NCBI GenBank assembly: GCA_018067045.1
Contig: JAGPVL010000044.1
Span: 1-39,416 of the forward strand
Direction of reading: 5' to 3'
Length of the DNA stretch: 39,416 bases
Origin: Gammaproteobacteria bacterium
GTDB lineage: Bacteria; Pseudomonadota; Gammaproteobacteria; Pseudomonadales; Alcanivoracaceae
The notes below the pieces were generated by a model, which was given only the letters and a program-made list of their open reading frames with translations, was not told the DNA's origin and did not search any database. Position 1 is the first letter of the stretch, and the number at the start of each line of letters is the position of its first letter. Made by a program: the position numbers and the translations under genes. Of the stretch, positions 17,031-25,090 are shown in pieces.

Positions 17031-17072
17031 TTTGTATGGGGGCAGCGAGCATCGCTTTTGAGTCGCCGTGGT

Positions 17073-17201
17073 TCATTGGTATGCGGCTATGCCCAGTGCG
17101 GTTAACAGCAAGCTTCCTATGATTAACGCAAGCATGTGCCAATGGTCGTGACGCTTGGCTGCCCCTTCCCTTGGTTCTTCCCTCGTGTACACCTCACCCA
17201 T
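17073..17201 (-). CDS. Hidden 42-residue single-pass membrane protein
   Basis: A short reading frame. Its product starts MGEVYTREEPREGAAKRHDH, a charged N-terminal half, then has a His/Trp-rich junction (HDHWHM) and a single hydrophobic helix (about 23-40) to the end, so it looks like a tail-anchored inner-membrane protein. A good GGAGA site lies about six bases before the ATG. A promoter with TTGACC and an extended -10 (TGCTAAGTT) lies just upstream. It is convergent with sfsA and lies 196 bases downstream of the repressor on the same strand. No function can be assigned. The promoter overlaps a sequence shared with the repressor's own upstream region, so it is probably repressor-controlled. 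Confidence 0.7.
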   Translation of the reverse strand: MGEVYTREEPREGAAKRHDHWHMLALIIGSLLLTALGIAAYQ

Positions 17202-17225
17202 ATCCGTCTCCAGCAGGCTGAAGAA

Positions 17226-17254
17226 AACTTAGCAAGCTAAATATATGAGGTCAA
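17226..17254 (-). promoter_or_regulatory. Promoter of the 42-residue protein with embedded operator-like site
   Basis: On the minus strand, TTGACC (17254-17249) is separated by 17 bases from TAAGTT (17231-17226), which is preceded by TGC as an extended -10. The spacer and -10 contain the dyad TTAGC-AA-GCTAA. The 14 bases TTAGCAAGCTAAAT (plus strand, 17229-17242) recur with one change in front of the repressor gene (18087-18074). A repressor bound here would cover the promoter. Confidence 0.6.
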
Positions 17255-17397
17255 GCATACTTAATTAAATGTTAAGCAAGCGAGTGGAGATCGTGTGCTG
17301 GAGCTGTGCCTTGAGGAGGGGTTGTCTGGATGCGTTGAGGTTGGTTCTGCCGGTGTGCTTCCTGCCTGTGATCACTGGGACTTTGCCTTAGCGGACT

Positions 17398-18018
17398 TTA
17401 AAGATCCATCATGGCTCTGCGCGCAACGCCTATGATCGAGGTTCCTTCGTCCATTTCGATGGTTCGATAATTTGAGTTTAGAGGCTTCAAGTAGCTAATT
17501 CCCGCTACATTCACCAATTTCTTAACCGCAGCTTCTTGGCTATTCGCTAGGACGACAACAACAATGCTTCCGTTCTTGGGCTCCGCATGCGGCCAGACCT
17601 GAATGAGGTAGCCCTCGGGAATGCTTTGCCCATTGCTGGCCATCATTGAGTCGTCGGTAACTTTCATCCAGAAGAAGGTGCCATCAGGGCTGTACGTGGA
17701 TATCGCTTCATTGACGGTGCTACGGCCAAGGTGTTGCTGCCAGTTAAGTACTTGTGCGGATGAAAGGACGTCGTAATCGCCAAAGTCTACGCTGTCACTG
17801 CGCTTGCCGTTTTCGTTGCCTTTTCCGGTTGCCAGCCACTCCATGCTTTTACCGGTAATGCTGGCTAGCGCGGCCAGATTCTCTGGCTTTATTGATTTTG
17901 TGTCGCCGTTAGTCCACTGGGTTACAGAGGAGGGGGTTACGTCACAGGCAGCGGCAATCTGCCCCTTTTTGAGGCCGCTTTCACGAATGGCTTTGTCGAT
18001 ACGTTCTGCTCTAGTCAT
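17398..18018 (-). CDS. XRE-family repressor with S24 self-cleavage domain (CI/LexA-like)
   Basis: A 206-residue protein: N-terminal helix-turn-helix (about 6-64; KKGQIAAACDVTPSSVTQW), hinge, and C-terminal peptidase S24 domain with catalytic Ser124 (VTDDSMMA) and Lys166 (AAVKKL). This is the layout of phage CI/C2 repressors and of chromosomal relatives that cleave themselves when RecA is activated by DNA damage. The usual Ala-Gly cleavage pair is not obvious; Ala88-Gln89 in the hinge (SSAQVLNW) is the best candidate. No phage structural, integrase or replication genes lie nearby, so it is either a domesticated regulator or a prophage relic. The ribosome site is weak. Inverted repeats just upstream suggest autoregulation. 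Confidence 0.9.
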   Translation of the reverse strand: MTRAERIDKAIRESGLKKGQIAAACDVTPSSVTQWTNGDTKSIKPENLAALASITGKSMEWLATGKGNENGKRSDSVDFGDYDVLSSAQVLNWQQHLGRSTVNEAISTYSPDGTFFWMKVTDDSMMASNGQSIPEGYLIQVWPHAEPKNGSIVVVVLANSQEAAVKKLVNVAGISYLKPLNSNYRTIEMDEGTSIIGVARRAMMDL

Positions 18019-18062
18019 TTAGGTAGCTTAACTTTGACGGTGTTTAGCATGTCGATACTCTT

Positions 18063-18087
18063 CAAGCCAATTAATTTGGCTTGCTAA
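18063..18087. promoter_or_regulatory. Operator-like inverted repeat upstream of the S24 repressor
   Basis: CAAGCCAA (18063-18070) and TTGGCTTG (18076-18083) form a perfect 8-bp inverted repeat with a 5-base spacer. Overlapping it, 18074-18087 reads on the minus strand TTAGCAAGCCAAAT, 13 of 14 bases identical to the site in the promoter of the 42-residue protein. Position about 45-70 bases before the repressor start fits autoregulation. On the plus strand the repeat ends in TGCTAAAGT, an extended -10-like box that could fire rightward. Confidence 0.6.
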
Positions 18088-18108
18088 AGTTGTTGTTTCC
18101 CTTTGAGA

Positions 18109-18131
18109 GGCCGCGCCAGATCAGCGCGGCC
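18109..18131. other. Strong hairpin in the gene-free stretch 18019-18405
   Basis: Perfect stem GGCCGCGC / GCGCGGCC with a seven-base loop and no T tract on either side, so it is not a terminator. It would lie at the 5' end of any rightward RNA from the extended -10-like box at 18083-18090. In the rest of 18132-18405 I see no convincing gene. A GTG frame near 18150 follows AGGAG and encodes about 38 residues, but without recognisable features. Confidence 0.5.
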
Positions 18132-18405
18132 ATTAGGAGTGGGTCTGCGGTGACAGGTGAGGAGGGCAGTCAAAGCAAGAGGATTGCGTCATCACGCCTC
18201 GACTTTTGTTGCGCAGTTTTATGTGGCCTGAAGAAGGGTTTCCGGCGGTATCGGGGCGAATGAGAAATAGCGGATCGCGTCGTGGAGGTCCTGTTCGATA
18301 CATCGCGATTTTTATGCCTGAAATGCACAAAAACGACGCTGAACAGGGATCCGCAAGACTGGCACGGCACGAGAGGCCGCTTTTTTCAACGGCCCTCGAC
18401 CGGGT

Positions 18406-18738
18406 TTAGGTTTGTTCTGGCAATGGGCCTGCCCAAATTTCATCGCCGCGAACTTCATGGGGAACGCCGATCAGCGCATCGCCGCTACACGGCCCTGATA
18501 GGCAGTGGCCACTTTCGATTTCAAATAATGCGCCGTGATTGGCGCACATAATCATCGCTTTATCGGCGTCCAGAAACTGATCGGGCATAAAGTTAAGCTC
18601 GATGCCGAGGTGAGGGCACCAGTTCATATAAACCTTTAACTGGGCGTCGTGGTTAACCACCAGTACAGATTGGCCCTCAATCTCGAAGCCTTTGGCCTCG
18701 GCATCGCCAACATCATCTGTTTTACATAAGTAATGCAT
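18406..18738 (-). CDS. Rieske [2Fe-2S] domain protein
   Basis: A 110-residue soluble ferredoxin-like protein. The Rieske cluster ligands are Cys41 and His43 (NWCPHLGIEL) and Cys65 and His68 (MCANHGALF). There is no signal peptide, membrane anchor or oxygenase domain, so it is the small stand-alone type found in many gammaproteobacteria. It could pass electrons to a partner not present here; its partner is unknown. It begins six bases after the kinase gene upstream on the same strand, so they are one transcription unit, though a functional link between the two is not evident. Confidence 0.92.
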   Translation of the reverse strand: MHYLCKTDDVGDAEAKGFEIEGQSVLVVNHDAQLKVYMNWCPHLGIELNFMPDQFLDADKAMIMCANHGALFEIESGHCLSGPCSGDALIGVPHEVRGDEIWAGPLPEQT

Positions 18739-18744
18739 AAAAAA

Positions 18745-19770
18745 TTATCCGCGCTTTGGTAGAACTGCATTACGAATATCGGTGTGCTCTTGCGCGGCAA
18801 GACGTGGACCGAAATCGCTCACCACACGTGCGCTGGCGGCGCTAGCTAACTTGCCTGCGTCGGCAAAGCTGTGCCCGGCGGTGATGGCGTAAATGAATGC
18901 ACCGGCGAACATATCGCCTGCACCATTGGTGTCGACGGCTTTCACAGCGACTGGCTCGACCTGATGTAGCGTGCTGCCATCCCAAAGCAACGCGCCTTCG
19001 GCGCCGAGTGTGACCACCAAGCTACGGCACACGGCCATTAACGCTTCGACAGCGTCGTCGAGGTTGTCTTTTCCGGTGTAGAGCAGGGCTTCTTCTTTAT
19101 TGCAGAATAATAAATCAACACCGTCACCGATCATTTCCGCCAAACCGTCGCGGAAAAAGTTAGCCATCGCCGGATCAGAAAAGGTGAGTGCGGTGCGAAT
19201 GCCGTGCTGCTCGGCAAGCTCGCGCAGACGAATGGCGGCGGCACGCCCAGTTTCTGAGGTAACCAAGTAGCCTTCGAGATAAACATACTCAGATTGCTTA
19301 ATGGCTTCTTCATCAAGCTCATCGACGGAGACGGTTTCAGAAATGCCGAGGTAGGTGTTCATGGTGCGTTCGGCATCAGGGGTAATCATCACTAAACATT
19401 TACCGCTGACGCCATTTGGGCGCGGGCCGCTCATATTGGTATCAACGCCAGCTGCAGTTAGGTCTTGGACAAAAAACTGGCCGGTCTCGTCGTCGGACAC
19501 TTTGCAGGTGTAATAGGTGCTGGCGCCAAAATAGCGTGCGGCGACGACGGTATTGCAGGCGCTGCCGCCGCTGGCCCGTTTATGCTTTACGCCTTCGTTG
19601 GCAAACGCCGTGACGAGCTCATGCTGGCGGGCTTCATCGACAAGCGTCATCATGCCTTTGCCAACGTCCATGCGCTGTAAGAAGGCGTCACTGACTTCAA
19701 TCTCGGTATCTACGAGGGCGTTGCCGATGGCAAAAAGTTGGTAGCGCTTGGTCATAATGATGGTGTCCAT
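18745..19770 (-). CDS. PfkB-family sugar/adenosine kinase
   Basis: Ribokinase-like kinase of 341 residues. The N-terminal signature ASGGSACNTVVAARYFG (66-82) and the ATP/catalytic motif DTNGAGDMFAGAF with catalytic Asp286 are clear. Proteins of this type in gammaproteobacteria are usually annotated as adenosine kinase; the sequence alone does not fix the substrate (adenosine, ribose or another sugar). Two ATG starts are possible, at 19770 and 19755. Neither has a strong ribosome site; the second would give 336 residues and still hold the whole domain. It is divergent from the PBP1b gene and followed closely by the Rieske gene. Confidence 0.88.
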   Translation of the reverse strand: MDTIIMTKRYQLFAIGNALVDTEIEVSDAFLQRMDVGKGMMTLVDEARQHELVTAFANEGVKHKRASGGSACNTVVAARYFGASTYYTCKVSDDETGQFFVQDLTAAGVDTNMSGPRPNGVSGKCLVMITPDAERTMNTYLGISETVSVDELDEEAIKQSEYVYLEGYLVTSETGRAAAIRLRELAEQHGIRTALTFSDPAMANFFRDGLAEMIGDGVDLLFCNKEEALLYTGKDNLDDAVEALMAVCRSLVVTLGAEGALLWDGSTLHQVEPVAVKAVDTNGAGDMFAGAFIYAITAGHSFADAGKLASAASARVVSDFGPRLAAQEHTDIRNAVLPKRG

Positions 19771-19936
19771 TGTTTTGTAGGTGCTTGCGTCGCAGGAAAT
19801 AGTTGTGCGGCTCGTTGCTTCACCGCTAATGGGTTCGCAAAGTGGAACATTATGGTGATGATAGAGTCTGTTGCCAAACGCAACTGGATTTAATCAGTCA
19901 ATGTGATTCTCGTCCAAGAGGCTATACTCGCCCGCC

Positions 19937-22264
19937 ATGGCAAAAAATACTCGTAAAAAAACGACTTCACGTAAGACTCCCGCTCGCGCTTCCAGTAAGT
20001 CTGCACCACGCCGTTGGTGGTCTTGGGCCTTTGTCTTCAAGCTAGCGCTGGTATTGGGCGTGATCGCACTTGTCGCGACAATTTGGCTCGACGCGCTAGT
20101 GCGCGACCGTTTTGATACTCATCAGTGGCAGCTTCCTGCGCGTGTCTATTCTCGTCCTGTCGAGCTTTATGCGGGCCGTGAGTTGGATCGTGCCCACCTG
20201 TTACGCATGCTTGATCTGATGCGTTATCGCCGTGACCCAGCCGCGCGTGCACCCGGTTCTTTTTCGGTGAATGGTGATCAGGTGCTGCTGCACACGCGTG
20301 GGTTTAATGATAGCGATGGCGGCGAAAAGGCTCGCTTGTTGCGGCTCACGTTGAGTGCGCAGGGGGTGCGCCGGTTGACGGATGGTGCAGGGGCTAAAGT
20401 GTCGATTGCGCGGTTGGAGCCGATCCAAATTGGCAGCATTCATCCAGGCCATAAGCAAGATCGGGTTTTGGTTAAAGGCGCAGATATACCGCCGTTGTTG
20501 GAAGGCATGTTGTTGGCGGTGGAAGATCGTTCGTTTTATGAGCACCACGGTATTTCGTTACGCGGCTTGAGTCGGGCGATGTTGGCGAATTTCCGTGCTG
20601 GGCAAATGACACAAGGTGGAAGCACGCTCACGCAACAATTGGTGAAGAATTTCTGGCTCAGCAGAGAGCGCACTTTAAGCCGCAAGCTGGTCGAAATTCC
20701 TATGGCGATGTTATTGGAGCTGCATTACAGCAAAGAACAAATTTTGGAAGCCTATCTCAATGAGGTGTATCTCGGCCAAGATGGCGCTCGCGCGATTCAT
20801 GGTATGGGGCTTGGTGCGCAGTACTATTTTGGTCGCCCGTTAGATGAGCTGCGTCCGCATCAATATGCGTTGCTGGTAGGTTTGTTAAAGGGGCCGAGTT
20901 ATTACGACCCTCGCCGTCATCCGGAGCGCAGTAAGCAGCGTCGCGATACAGTGCTGCTGGCTGCTTATGATCAGCAATTAATTAGCGTGGACGAGCTAAA
21001 ACAATTTCAGCAAAAAAGCCTTGATGTGGTTCCTCCTGGAAGTGCCGCGTTGTATGCCTTTCCGGCCTTTATTGATTTGGTGAAGCGACAATTAAGTCGC
21101 GATTACCCTGAAAAAATTCTCTCGTCAGAAGGTCTGCGCATTCATTCCACGTTAGATGTTCCTGCGCAATTGGCGGCGGAGGCGGCGCTGGCTCGGTTCC
21201 TGAAAAATAAAGAAGAAGTGAATGGCGCGGTAGTGATCACGTCTCCTAATCAGGGCGATGTGCTGGCGGTGGTTGGCGATAAAGTGGCGCGCAGTGCGGG
21301 CTTTAATCGCGCGCTAGATGCGATACGACCGATAGGCTCTTTGGCTAAGCCGGCGGTTGTGTTAGCTGCGCTGCAACAGGCAAGAAAACACACGCTCGCG
21401 TCTATGGTTGAAGACGGTCCGGTCGAAGTGGTGATGGAAGGTGGGCAGCACTGGGCGCCGCAAAATTATGACGGCAAGTCGCTGGGCGCTATGTCGATAC
21501 AGGATGCGTTGTCAGCATCGCGCAATCAGGCTATCGCGCGATTGGGCTTAGATGTGGGTGTTGGCCCCGTGATTAAAACATTCCATGCGTTGGGTGTACG
21601 CAGTGAAATCCCGCCTTACCCGAGTATATTTCTGGGTGCCTTGAGCCTTAGTCCCTTTGAAACCGCGGTGATGTATCAAACCATTGCCACTGGTGGATAC
21701 AGGACGCCGTTGCGGGCGATTACCGACGTGTTGGATAAAGACGGCCTGCCATTGGCCCGTTATCCAGTCAGCCCTAAAGCGGTGGTGGATGAGGATCTGA
21801 TGTATTTGCTGCAGTGGGCGTTACGCCGTGTGGTGGTCGAAGGGACCGCTCAATACGCCTATAACATGTTGCCCAAGGATCTAGTGGTGGCTGGCAAAAC
21901 GGGCACTAGCGATGGCTATCGCGATGCGTGGTTTGCCGGCTTTAGCGGCAGCCATTTAGCGGTGGTATGGATGGGCCGCGATGACAATGGTAATACAGGC
22001 TTAACCGGGTCGAGCGGCCCGCTTAGGGTGTGGACAGATATTATGTCGACGCTGCCGCAACGGCCGTTGAATCTTACGCCGCCGGAAACGGTCAAAATGG
22101 TCTGGATGGACGAAGATGGACGGCGCAGCAGTGGTTCTGGTTGCGCTGGGGCCCGTCAGTATCCATTGTTGAATGTGTCTTTACCCGATAGCGCAAGCCC
22201 ATGCGGCAAGGTGCAGGGTGCGCCGAAAGGAGTAATGAAGTGGTTGAAGGGCTGGTTCGATTAG
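19937..22264 (+). CDS. mrcB: Bifunctional peptidoglycan synthase PBP1b
   Basis: Class A penicillin-binding protein of 775 residues, anchored in the inner membrane by one helix (about 30-50) behind a basic N-terminus. A UB2H domain (about 66-150) would bind the outer-membrane activator LpoB where present. The glycosyltransferase 51 domain has catalytic Glu196 (VEDRSFYEHHG) and QGGSTLTQQLVKN. The transpeptidase has Ser468-x-x-Lys471 (GSLAKP), Ser528-x-Asn530 (SRN) and Lys654-Thr-Gly (KTGTSDGYRDAW). There is no recognisable ribosome site before the ATG, and a TATACT box lies only about 9-14 bases upstream, so a very short or absent leader is possible. The 3' end overlaps the next gene by 25 bases. 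Confidence 0.97.
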   Translation: MAKNTRKKTTSRKTPARASSKSAPRRWWSWAFVFKLALVLGVIALVATIWLDALVRDRFDTHQWQLPARVYSRPVELYAGRELDRAHLLRMLDLMRYRRDPAARAPGSFSVNGDQVLLHTRGFNDSDGGEKARLLRLTLSAQGVRRLTDGAGAKVSIARLEPIQIGSIHPGHKQDRVLVKGADIPPLLEGMLLAVEDRSFYEHHGISLRGLSRAMLANFRAGQMTQGGSTLTQQLVKNFWLSRERTLSRKLVEIPMAMLLELHYSKEQILEAYLNEVYLGQDGARAIHGMGLGAQYYFGRPLDELRPHQYALLVGLLKGPSYYDPRRHPERSKQRRDTVLLAAYDQQLISVDELKQFQQKSLDVVPPGSAALYAFPAFIDLVKRQLSRDYPEKILSSEGLRIHSTLDVPAQLAAEAALARFLKNKEEVNGAVVITSPNQGDVLAVVGDKVARSAGFNRALDAIRPIGSLAKPAVVLAALQQARKHTLASMVEDGPVEVVMEGGQHWAPQNYDGKSLGAMSIQDALSASRNQAIARLGLDVGVGPVIKTFHALGVRSEIPPYPSIFLGALSLSPFETAVMYQTIATGGYRTPLRAITDVLDKDGLPLARYPVSPKAVVDEDLMYLLQWALRRVVVEGTAQYAYNMLPKDLVVAGKTGTSDGYRDAWFAGFSGSHLAVVWMGRDDNGNTGLTGSSGPLRVWTDIMSTLPQRPLNLTPPETVKMVWMDEDGRRSSGSGCAGARQYPLLNVSLPDSASPCGKVQGAPKGVMKWLKGWFD

Positions 22265-22707
22265 TTTTTATTGCCGTCATGGCGATGACGTGTGCGGCAT
22301 TTGTCGGTTGCGCTACGCGCGCGCCGGACGCCGTTATTTTTGATTTGCCGGTGCAAGATCCACTGAATGATTCGCCGGCGAAATCGCTTTGGCAAAGTGG
22401 CGTGCAAGCGCGCGACAATAATAATTTGGCGGCGGCGAGCCGGTATTTTGAGCGTGCCTTGAGTCTCGCGCCGGATTCGTCTTGGCTTTATCGTGAGTTA
22501 GCTGAGTTGCGTTTGCGCCAAGGTGATGATGCTGCGGCTGAAGGATTGGCGCGCAAGGCGCTACGCTATGCTCCGAGTGATCCTGCTTATCAGTCTGTGT
22601 TGTGGCAGCTTGTTGCGACGTCGCGTCAGCGTCAAGGAAACGAAAAGGGCGCAGAGAGCGCCCGTCGCGAAGCTGATATGTTGTGGTCGAGAAAAGCCGC
22701 CAAGTAA
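22240..22707 (+). CDS. TPR-containing lipoprotein
   Basis: Predicted lipoprotein of 155 residues. I start it at GTG 22240, because AGGAG lies seven bases upstream; this gives a short basic start and a hydrophobic stretch ending in FVGC, a tolerable lipobox with Cys24. An in-frame ATG at 22201 would put 13 polar residues before the signal and lacks a ribosome site. The mature part has at least two tetratricopeptide-like units (SGVQARDNNNLAAASRYFERALSLAPD and YRELAELRLRQGDDAAAEGLARKALRYAPSD). It overlaps the end of mrcB, so a role linked to PBP1b in the periplasm is plausible, but this is only inference from position. Confidence 0.87.
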   Translation: MVEGLVRLVFIAVMAMTCAAFVGCATRAPDAVIFDLPVQDPLNDSPAKSLWQSGVQARDNNNLAAASRYFERALSLAPDSSWLYRELAELRLRQGDDAAAEGLARKALRYAPSDPAYQSVLWQLVATSRQRQGNEKGAESARREADMLWSRKAAK

Positions 22708-22747
22708 ATCAGGTTAGTGAATTGGAGAAGGGTTCACGGGATGAAAA

Positions 22748-23116
22748 ATGAGTAAACCGGTAATCGTTATAGCGTTGATGATTGGTGCGGTCATTACCTT
22801 TCGTGAAGATATCGGCGTGGTGCTGGAGCGTGCGGCAGGTATGTCTACGTCGCCCGATATGGCGGTCCGCTCCGCTTCGACCGCGGAGCGGACGGTAATT
22901 CTGTATGCAACGCCGACTTGTGGCTACTGCAAAAAGGCACGCCGTTTTTTTGAAGAAAATGGCATCGCCTATTCCGAGCGTAATGTGAATGCTTCCATGG
23001 CGGCGTCAAAAGAAATGCGCGCGTTAGGTGGCGGCGGTGTGCCGACCATTTTGATTGATGGCGAGCAGGTTATTCATGGTTGGAATGAGCGGGCATTGCG
23101 GGAAAGTTTGCTTTAG
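22748..23116 (+). CDS. Membrane-anchored glutaredoxin-like protein
   Basis: A 122-residue thiol-disulfide protein. Residues 4-18 are hydrophobic and would act as an uncleaved N-terminal anchor or signal. The glutaredoxin domain (about 48-122) has the active site CGYC (TPTCGYCKKARRFFEENGI) and the cis-Pro loop GGGGVPTILIDG. Family members reduce disulfides or glutathionylated proteins. It lies downstream of the TPR lipoprotein in the same direction and is closed by a strong hairpin. The side of the membrane on which the domain sits is not certain. Confidence 0.88.
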   Translation: MSKPVIVIALMIGAVITFREDIGVVLERAAGMSTSPDMAVRSASTAERTVILYATPTCGYCKKARRFFEENGIAYSERNVNASMAASKEMRALGGGGVPTILIDGEQVIHGWNERALRESLL

Positions 23117-23124
23117 TGATCATT

Positions 23125-23154
23125 AGAATAAGCCCTCGATGGAGGGCTTATTCT
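23125..23154. terminator. Bidirectional terminator between glutaredoxin gene and hemL
   Basis: A perfect 13-bp stem (AGAATAAGCCCTC / GAGGGCTTATTCT) with a GATG loop. It lies between two convergent genes, 8 bases after one stop codon and 7 bases beyond the other. The outer A/T base pairs supply a weak U tract in both directions. Confidence 0.85.
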
Positions 23155-23161
23155 TGCACGA

Positions 23162-24448
23162 CTAAATTACGCTAAATGCTTGGTGAGCAGCTTTTAATGT
23201 TTCTTCTATGACTTCGTCGGTGTGAGCGATCGACACAAATCCTGCTTCGAATGCGCTTGGCGCGAGATAGACGCCGCGATCGAGCATGGCGTGGAAGAAG
23301 CGATTAAACTTTTCGCTGTCGCATTTCATGACTTGCTCAAAACTTTTTACCTGTGTTTGGTCTGTAAAAAATAAACCAAACATGGCGCCAACTTGGTTGG
23401 TGGTAAAGGCAATGCCGGACTCTCTGGCAATAGCTTCCAATCCCTCGACGAGTTTCGTGGTGCGCGAGGCAAGCGTGTCGTAGAAGCCCTCGGCGCTGAT
23501 TTTATTGAGTGTTGCTAATCCGGCGGCCATGGCCACAGGGTTGCCCGATAGCGTGCCGGCTTGGTACACCGGGCCAAGTGGGGCGAGCTTTTCCATGATT
23601 TCTTTCTTGCCGCCGAACGCGCCAACCGGCATGCCGCCGCCAATAATCTTACCAAGCGTTGTGAGGTCTGGTCGTACGCCGTAGACGCTTTGCGCGCCGC
23701 CGAGGGCGACGCGGAAGCCAGTCATGACTTCGTCAAAAATAAGCACTGCGCCGTGCTCGTCGCAACACTTGCGTAGCGTTTCGAGGAAGCCGCTGACCGG
23801 TGGGATGCAATTCATGTTGCCAGCAACGGGCTCGACGATGATGCACGCGATTTGCTCGCCGATGTCGGCAAAGGTTTGCTCGACTTGGGCGGCGTTATTG
23901 TAGTCGAGCGTAATGGTGTGCTCGGCAACCGACGCGGGCACACCGGGCGAAGAGGGTACGCCTAGCGTTAGCGCGCCAGAGCCAGCTTTAACCAATAAGC
24001 CGTCAGCATGGCCGTGGTAACAGCCTTCGAATTTAATGATTTTGTCGCGACCGGTGTAACCACGCGCTAAACGAATGGCACTCATGGTGGCTTCGGTGCC
24101 GGAGCTGACCATGCGCACCATGTCCATCGAGGGTACTAGCTCGCACACCTTGTTTGCCATGTCGACTTCGATAGCCGTAGGCGCGCCAAAGCTAAGTCCA
24201 TTAACAATCGTTTTTTGCACAGCATCGATAACGTCGCTGTCACAGTGACCGAGAATTAGCGGTCCCCATGAACCGATGTAATCGATGTAACGGTTGTCAT
24301 CTTCATCAAATAAATAAGGGCCTTCGCCGCGATGAATAAATAGCGGGTCGCCACCAACGCCACGAAAAGCTCGGACCGGCGAGTTCACACCGCCGGGAAT
24401 ATGTGTTTGTGCTTGTTTAAATAATTTGGATGAAGTCTTGCGGCCCAT
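23162..24448 (-). CDS. hemL: Glutamate-1-semialdehyde 2,1-aminomutase
   Basis: Converts glutamate-1-semialdehyde to 5-aminolevulinate, the first tetrapyrrole precursor in the C5 pathway. It has 428 residues, the usual length. [18 protein letters not shown] at the start, [18 protein letters not shown], the FDEVMTGFR segment with the PLP-ring Asp, and the Schiff-base Lys267 in [17 protein letters not shown] are all conserved. The ATG overlaps the thiE stop by one base (TAATG), so it is translated in coupling. It is the last gene of a hemJ-thiD-thiE-hemL operon ending at the bidirectional terminator. Confidence 0.98.
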   Translation of the reverse strand: MGRKTSSKLFKQAQTHIPGGVNSPVRAFRGVGGDPLFIHRGEGPYLFDEDDNRYIDYIGSWGPLILGHCDSDVIDAVQKTIVNGLSFGAPTAIEVDMANKVCELVPSMDMVRMVSSGTEATMSAIRLARGYTGRDKIIKFEGCYHGHADGLLVKAGSGALTLGVPSSPGVPASVAEHTITLDYNNAAQVEQTFADIGEQIACIIVEPVAGNMNCIPPVSGFLETLRKCCDEHGAVLIFDEVMTGFRVALGGAQSVYGVRPDLTTLGKIIGGGMPVGAFGGKKEIMEKLAPLGPVYQAGTLSGNPVAMAAGLATLNKISAEGFYDTLASRTTKLVEGLEAIARESGIAFTTNQVGAMFGLFFTDQTQVKSFEQVMKCDSEKFNRFFHAMLDRGVYLAPSAFEAGFVSIAHTDEVIEETLKAAHQAFSVI

Positions 24449-25083
24449 TAGTCCTCCGGGAACAGGGTGGCGAAATGTCGCGCACTGGTTTCGATATCGT
24501 TACTGGCAAACAGGGCGTGGATAACCGCCAGTGCAGAGGCTCCAGCGCGGACAAGGTGGGGCGCATTATCGTGGCTGACGCCGCCGATTGCCACCTTAGG
24601 AATGCTCAAAGGATGTTGTAGCACCTGCAATGCGGCGGGTAAGGCATGTGGTTTGGTGTGCGACGGGAAGAAACGGCCGAAGGCAACGTAGTCGGCACCT
24701 TGTTTGGCGGCTTGGTCGGCCAGCGCCGTGCTGCCATGGCAGGTGATGCCGATAATGGCCTGCGATCCCAGTTGTTGGCGGGCTTCTTGGATGCCGCCAT
24801 CAGACTGACCAAGGTGGACGCCGTCGGCGCCGGTTTCAGCGGCCAGCGTAATGTCGTCATTGATAATAAAGAGGGCGCCGTAGTGAAGGCAGAGTGCGCG
24901 TAATGCTTTGCCGCGTGTCAGTCGCTCCTTTGGGCTGGCGGTTTTGTCACGGTATTGCAGAATGCGGGCGCCACCACGTAACGCTTGCTCGCAGGCAGTC
25001 AGCAATCGGTCGCCGTTCAACAGAGAGGGATCGGTAATGGCGTAGAGGCCAGTGATCGTTGGGCGTTTTGTTGTCTGAGGCAT
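24448..25083 (-). CDS. thiE: Thiamine-phosphate synthase
   Basis: Joins HMP pyrophosphate to the thiazole phosphate to form thiamine monophosphate. A TIM-barrel protein of 211 residues with YAITDP at the first strand, ILQYRDK near 40, [24 protein letters not shown] at the pyrophosphate-binding centre, [20 protein letters not shown], and VAIGGV near the C-terminal phosphate site. It starts seven bases after thiD. thiE next to hemL is also the order in Pseudomonas. Confidence 0.96.
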   Translation of the reverse strand: MPQTTKRPTITGLYAITDPSLLNGDRLLTACEQALRGGARILQYRDKTASPKERLTRGKALRALCLHYGALFIINDDITLAAETGADGVHLGQSDGGIQEARQQLGSQAIIGITCHGSTALADQAAKQGADYVAFGRFFPSHTKPHALPAALQVLQHPLSIPKVAIGGVSHDNAPHLVRAGASALAVIHALFASNDIETSARHFATLFPED

Positions 25084-25090
25084 GTTTGTG

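Noticed and set aside
16858-17142. 94-codon minus-strand frame across the end of sfsA
   Set aside because: More than a third lies antisense to sfsA, it has no supporting ribosome site, and it conflicts with the better 42-codon frame at 17073-17201.
17398-18405. Complete prophage around the S24 repressor
   Set aside because: No integrase, Cro, structural or lysis genes and no flanking repeats are visible; the neighbours are ordinary chromosomal genes.
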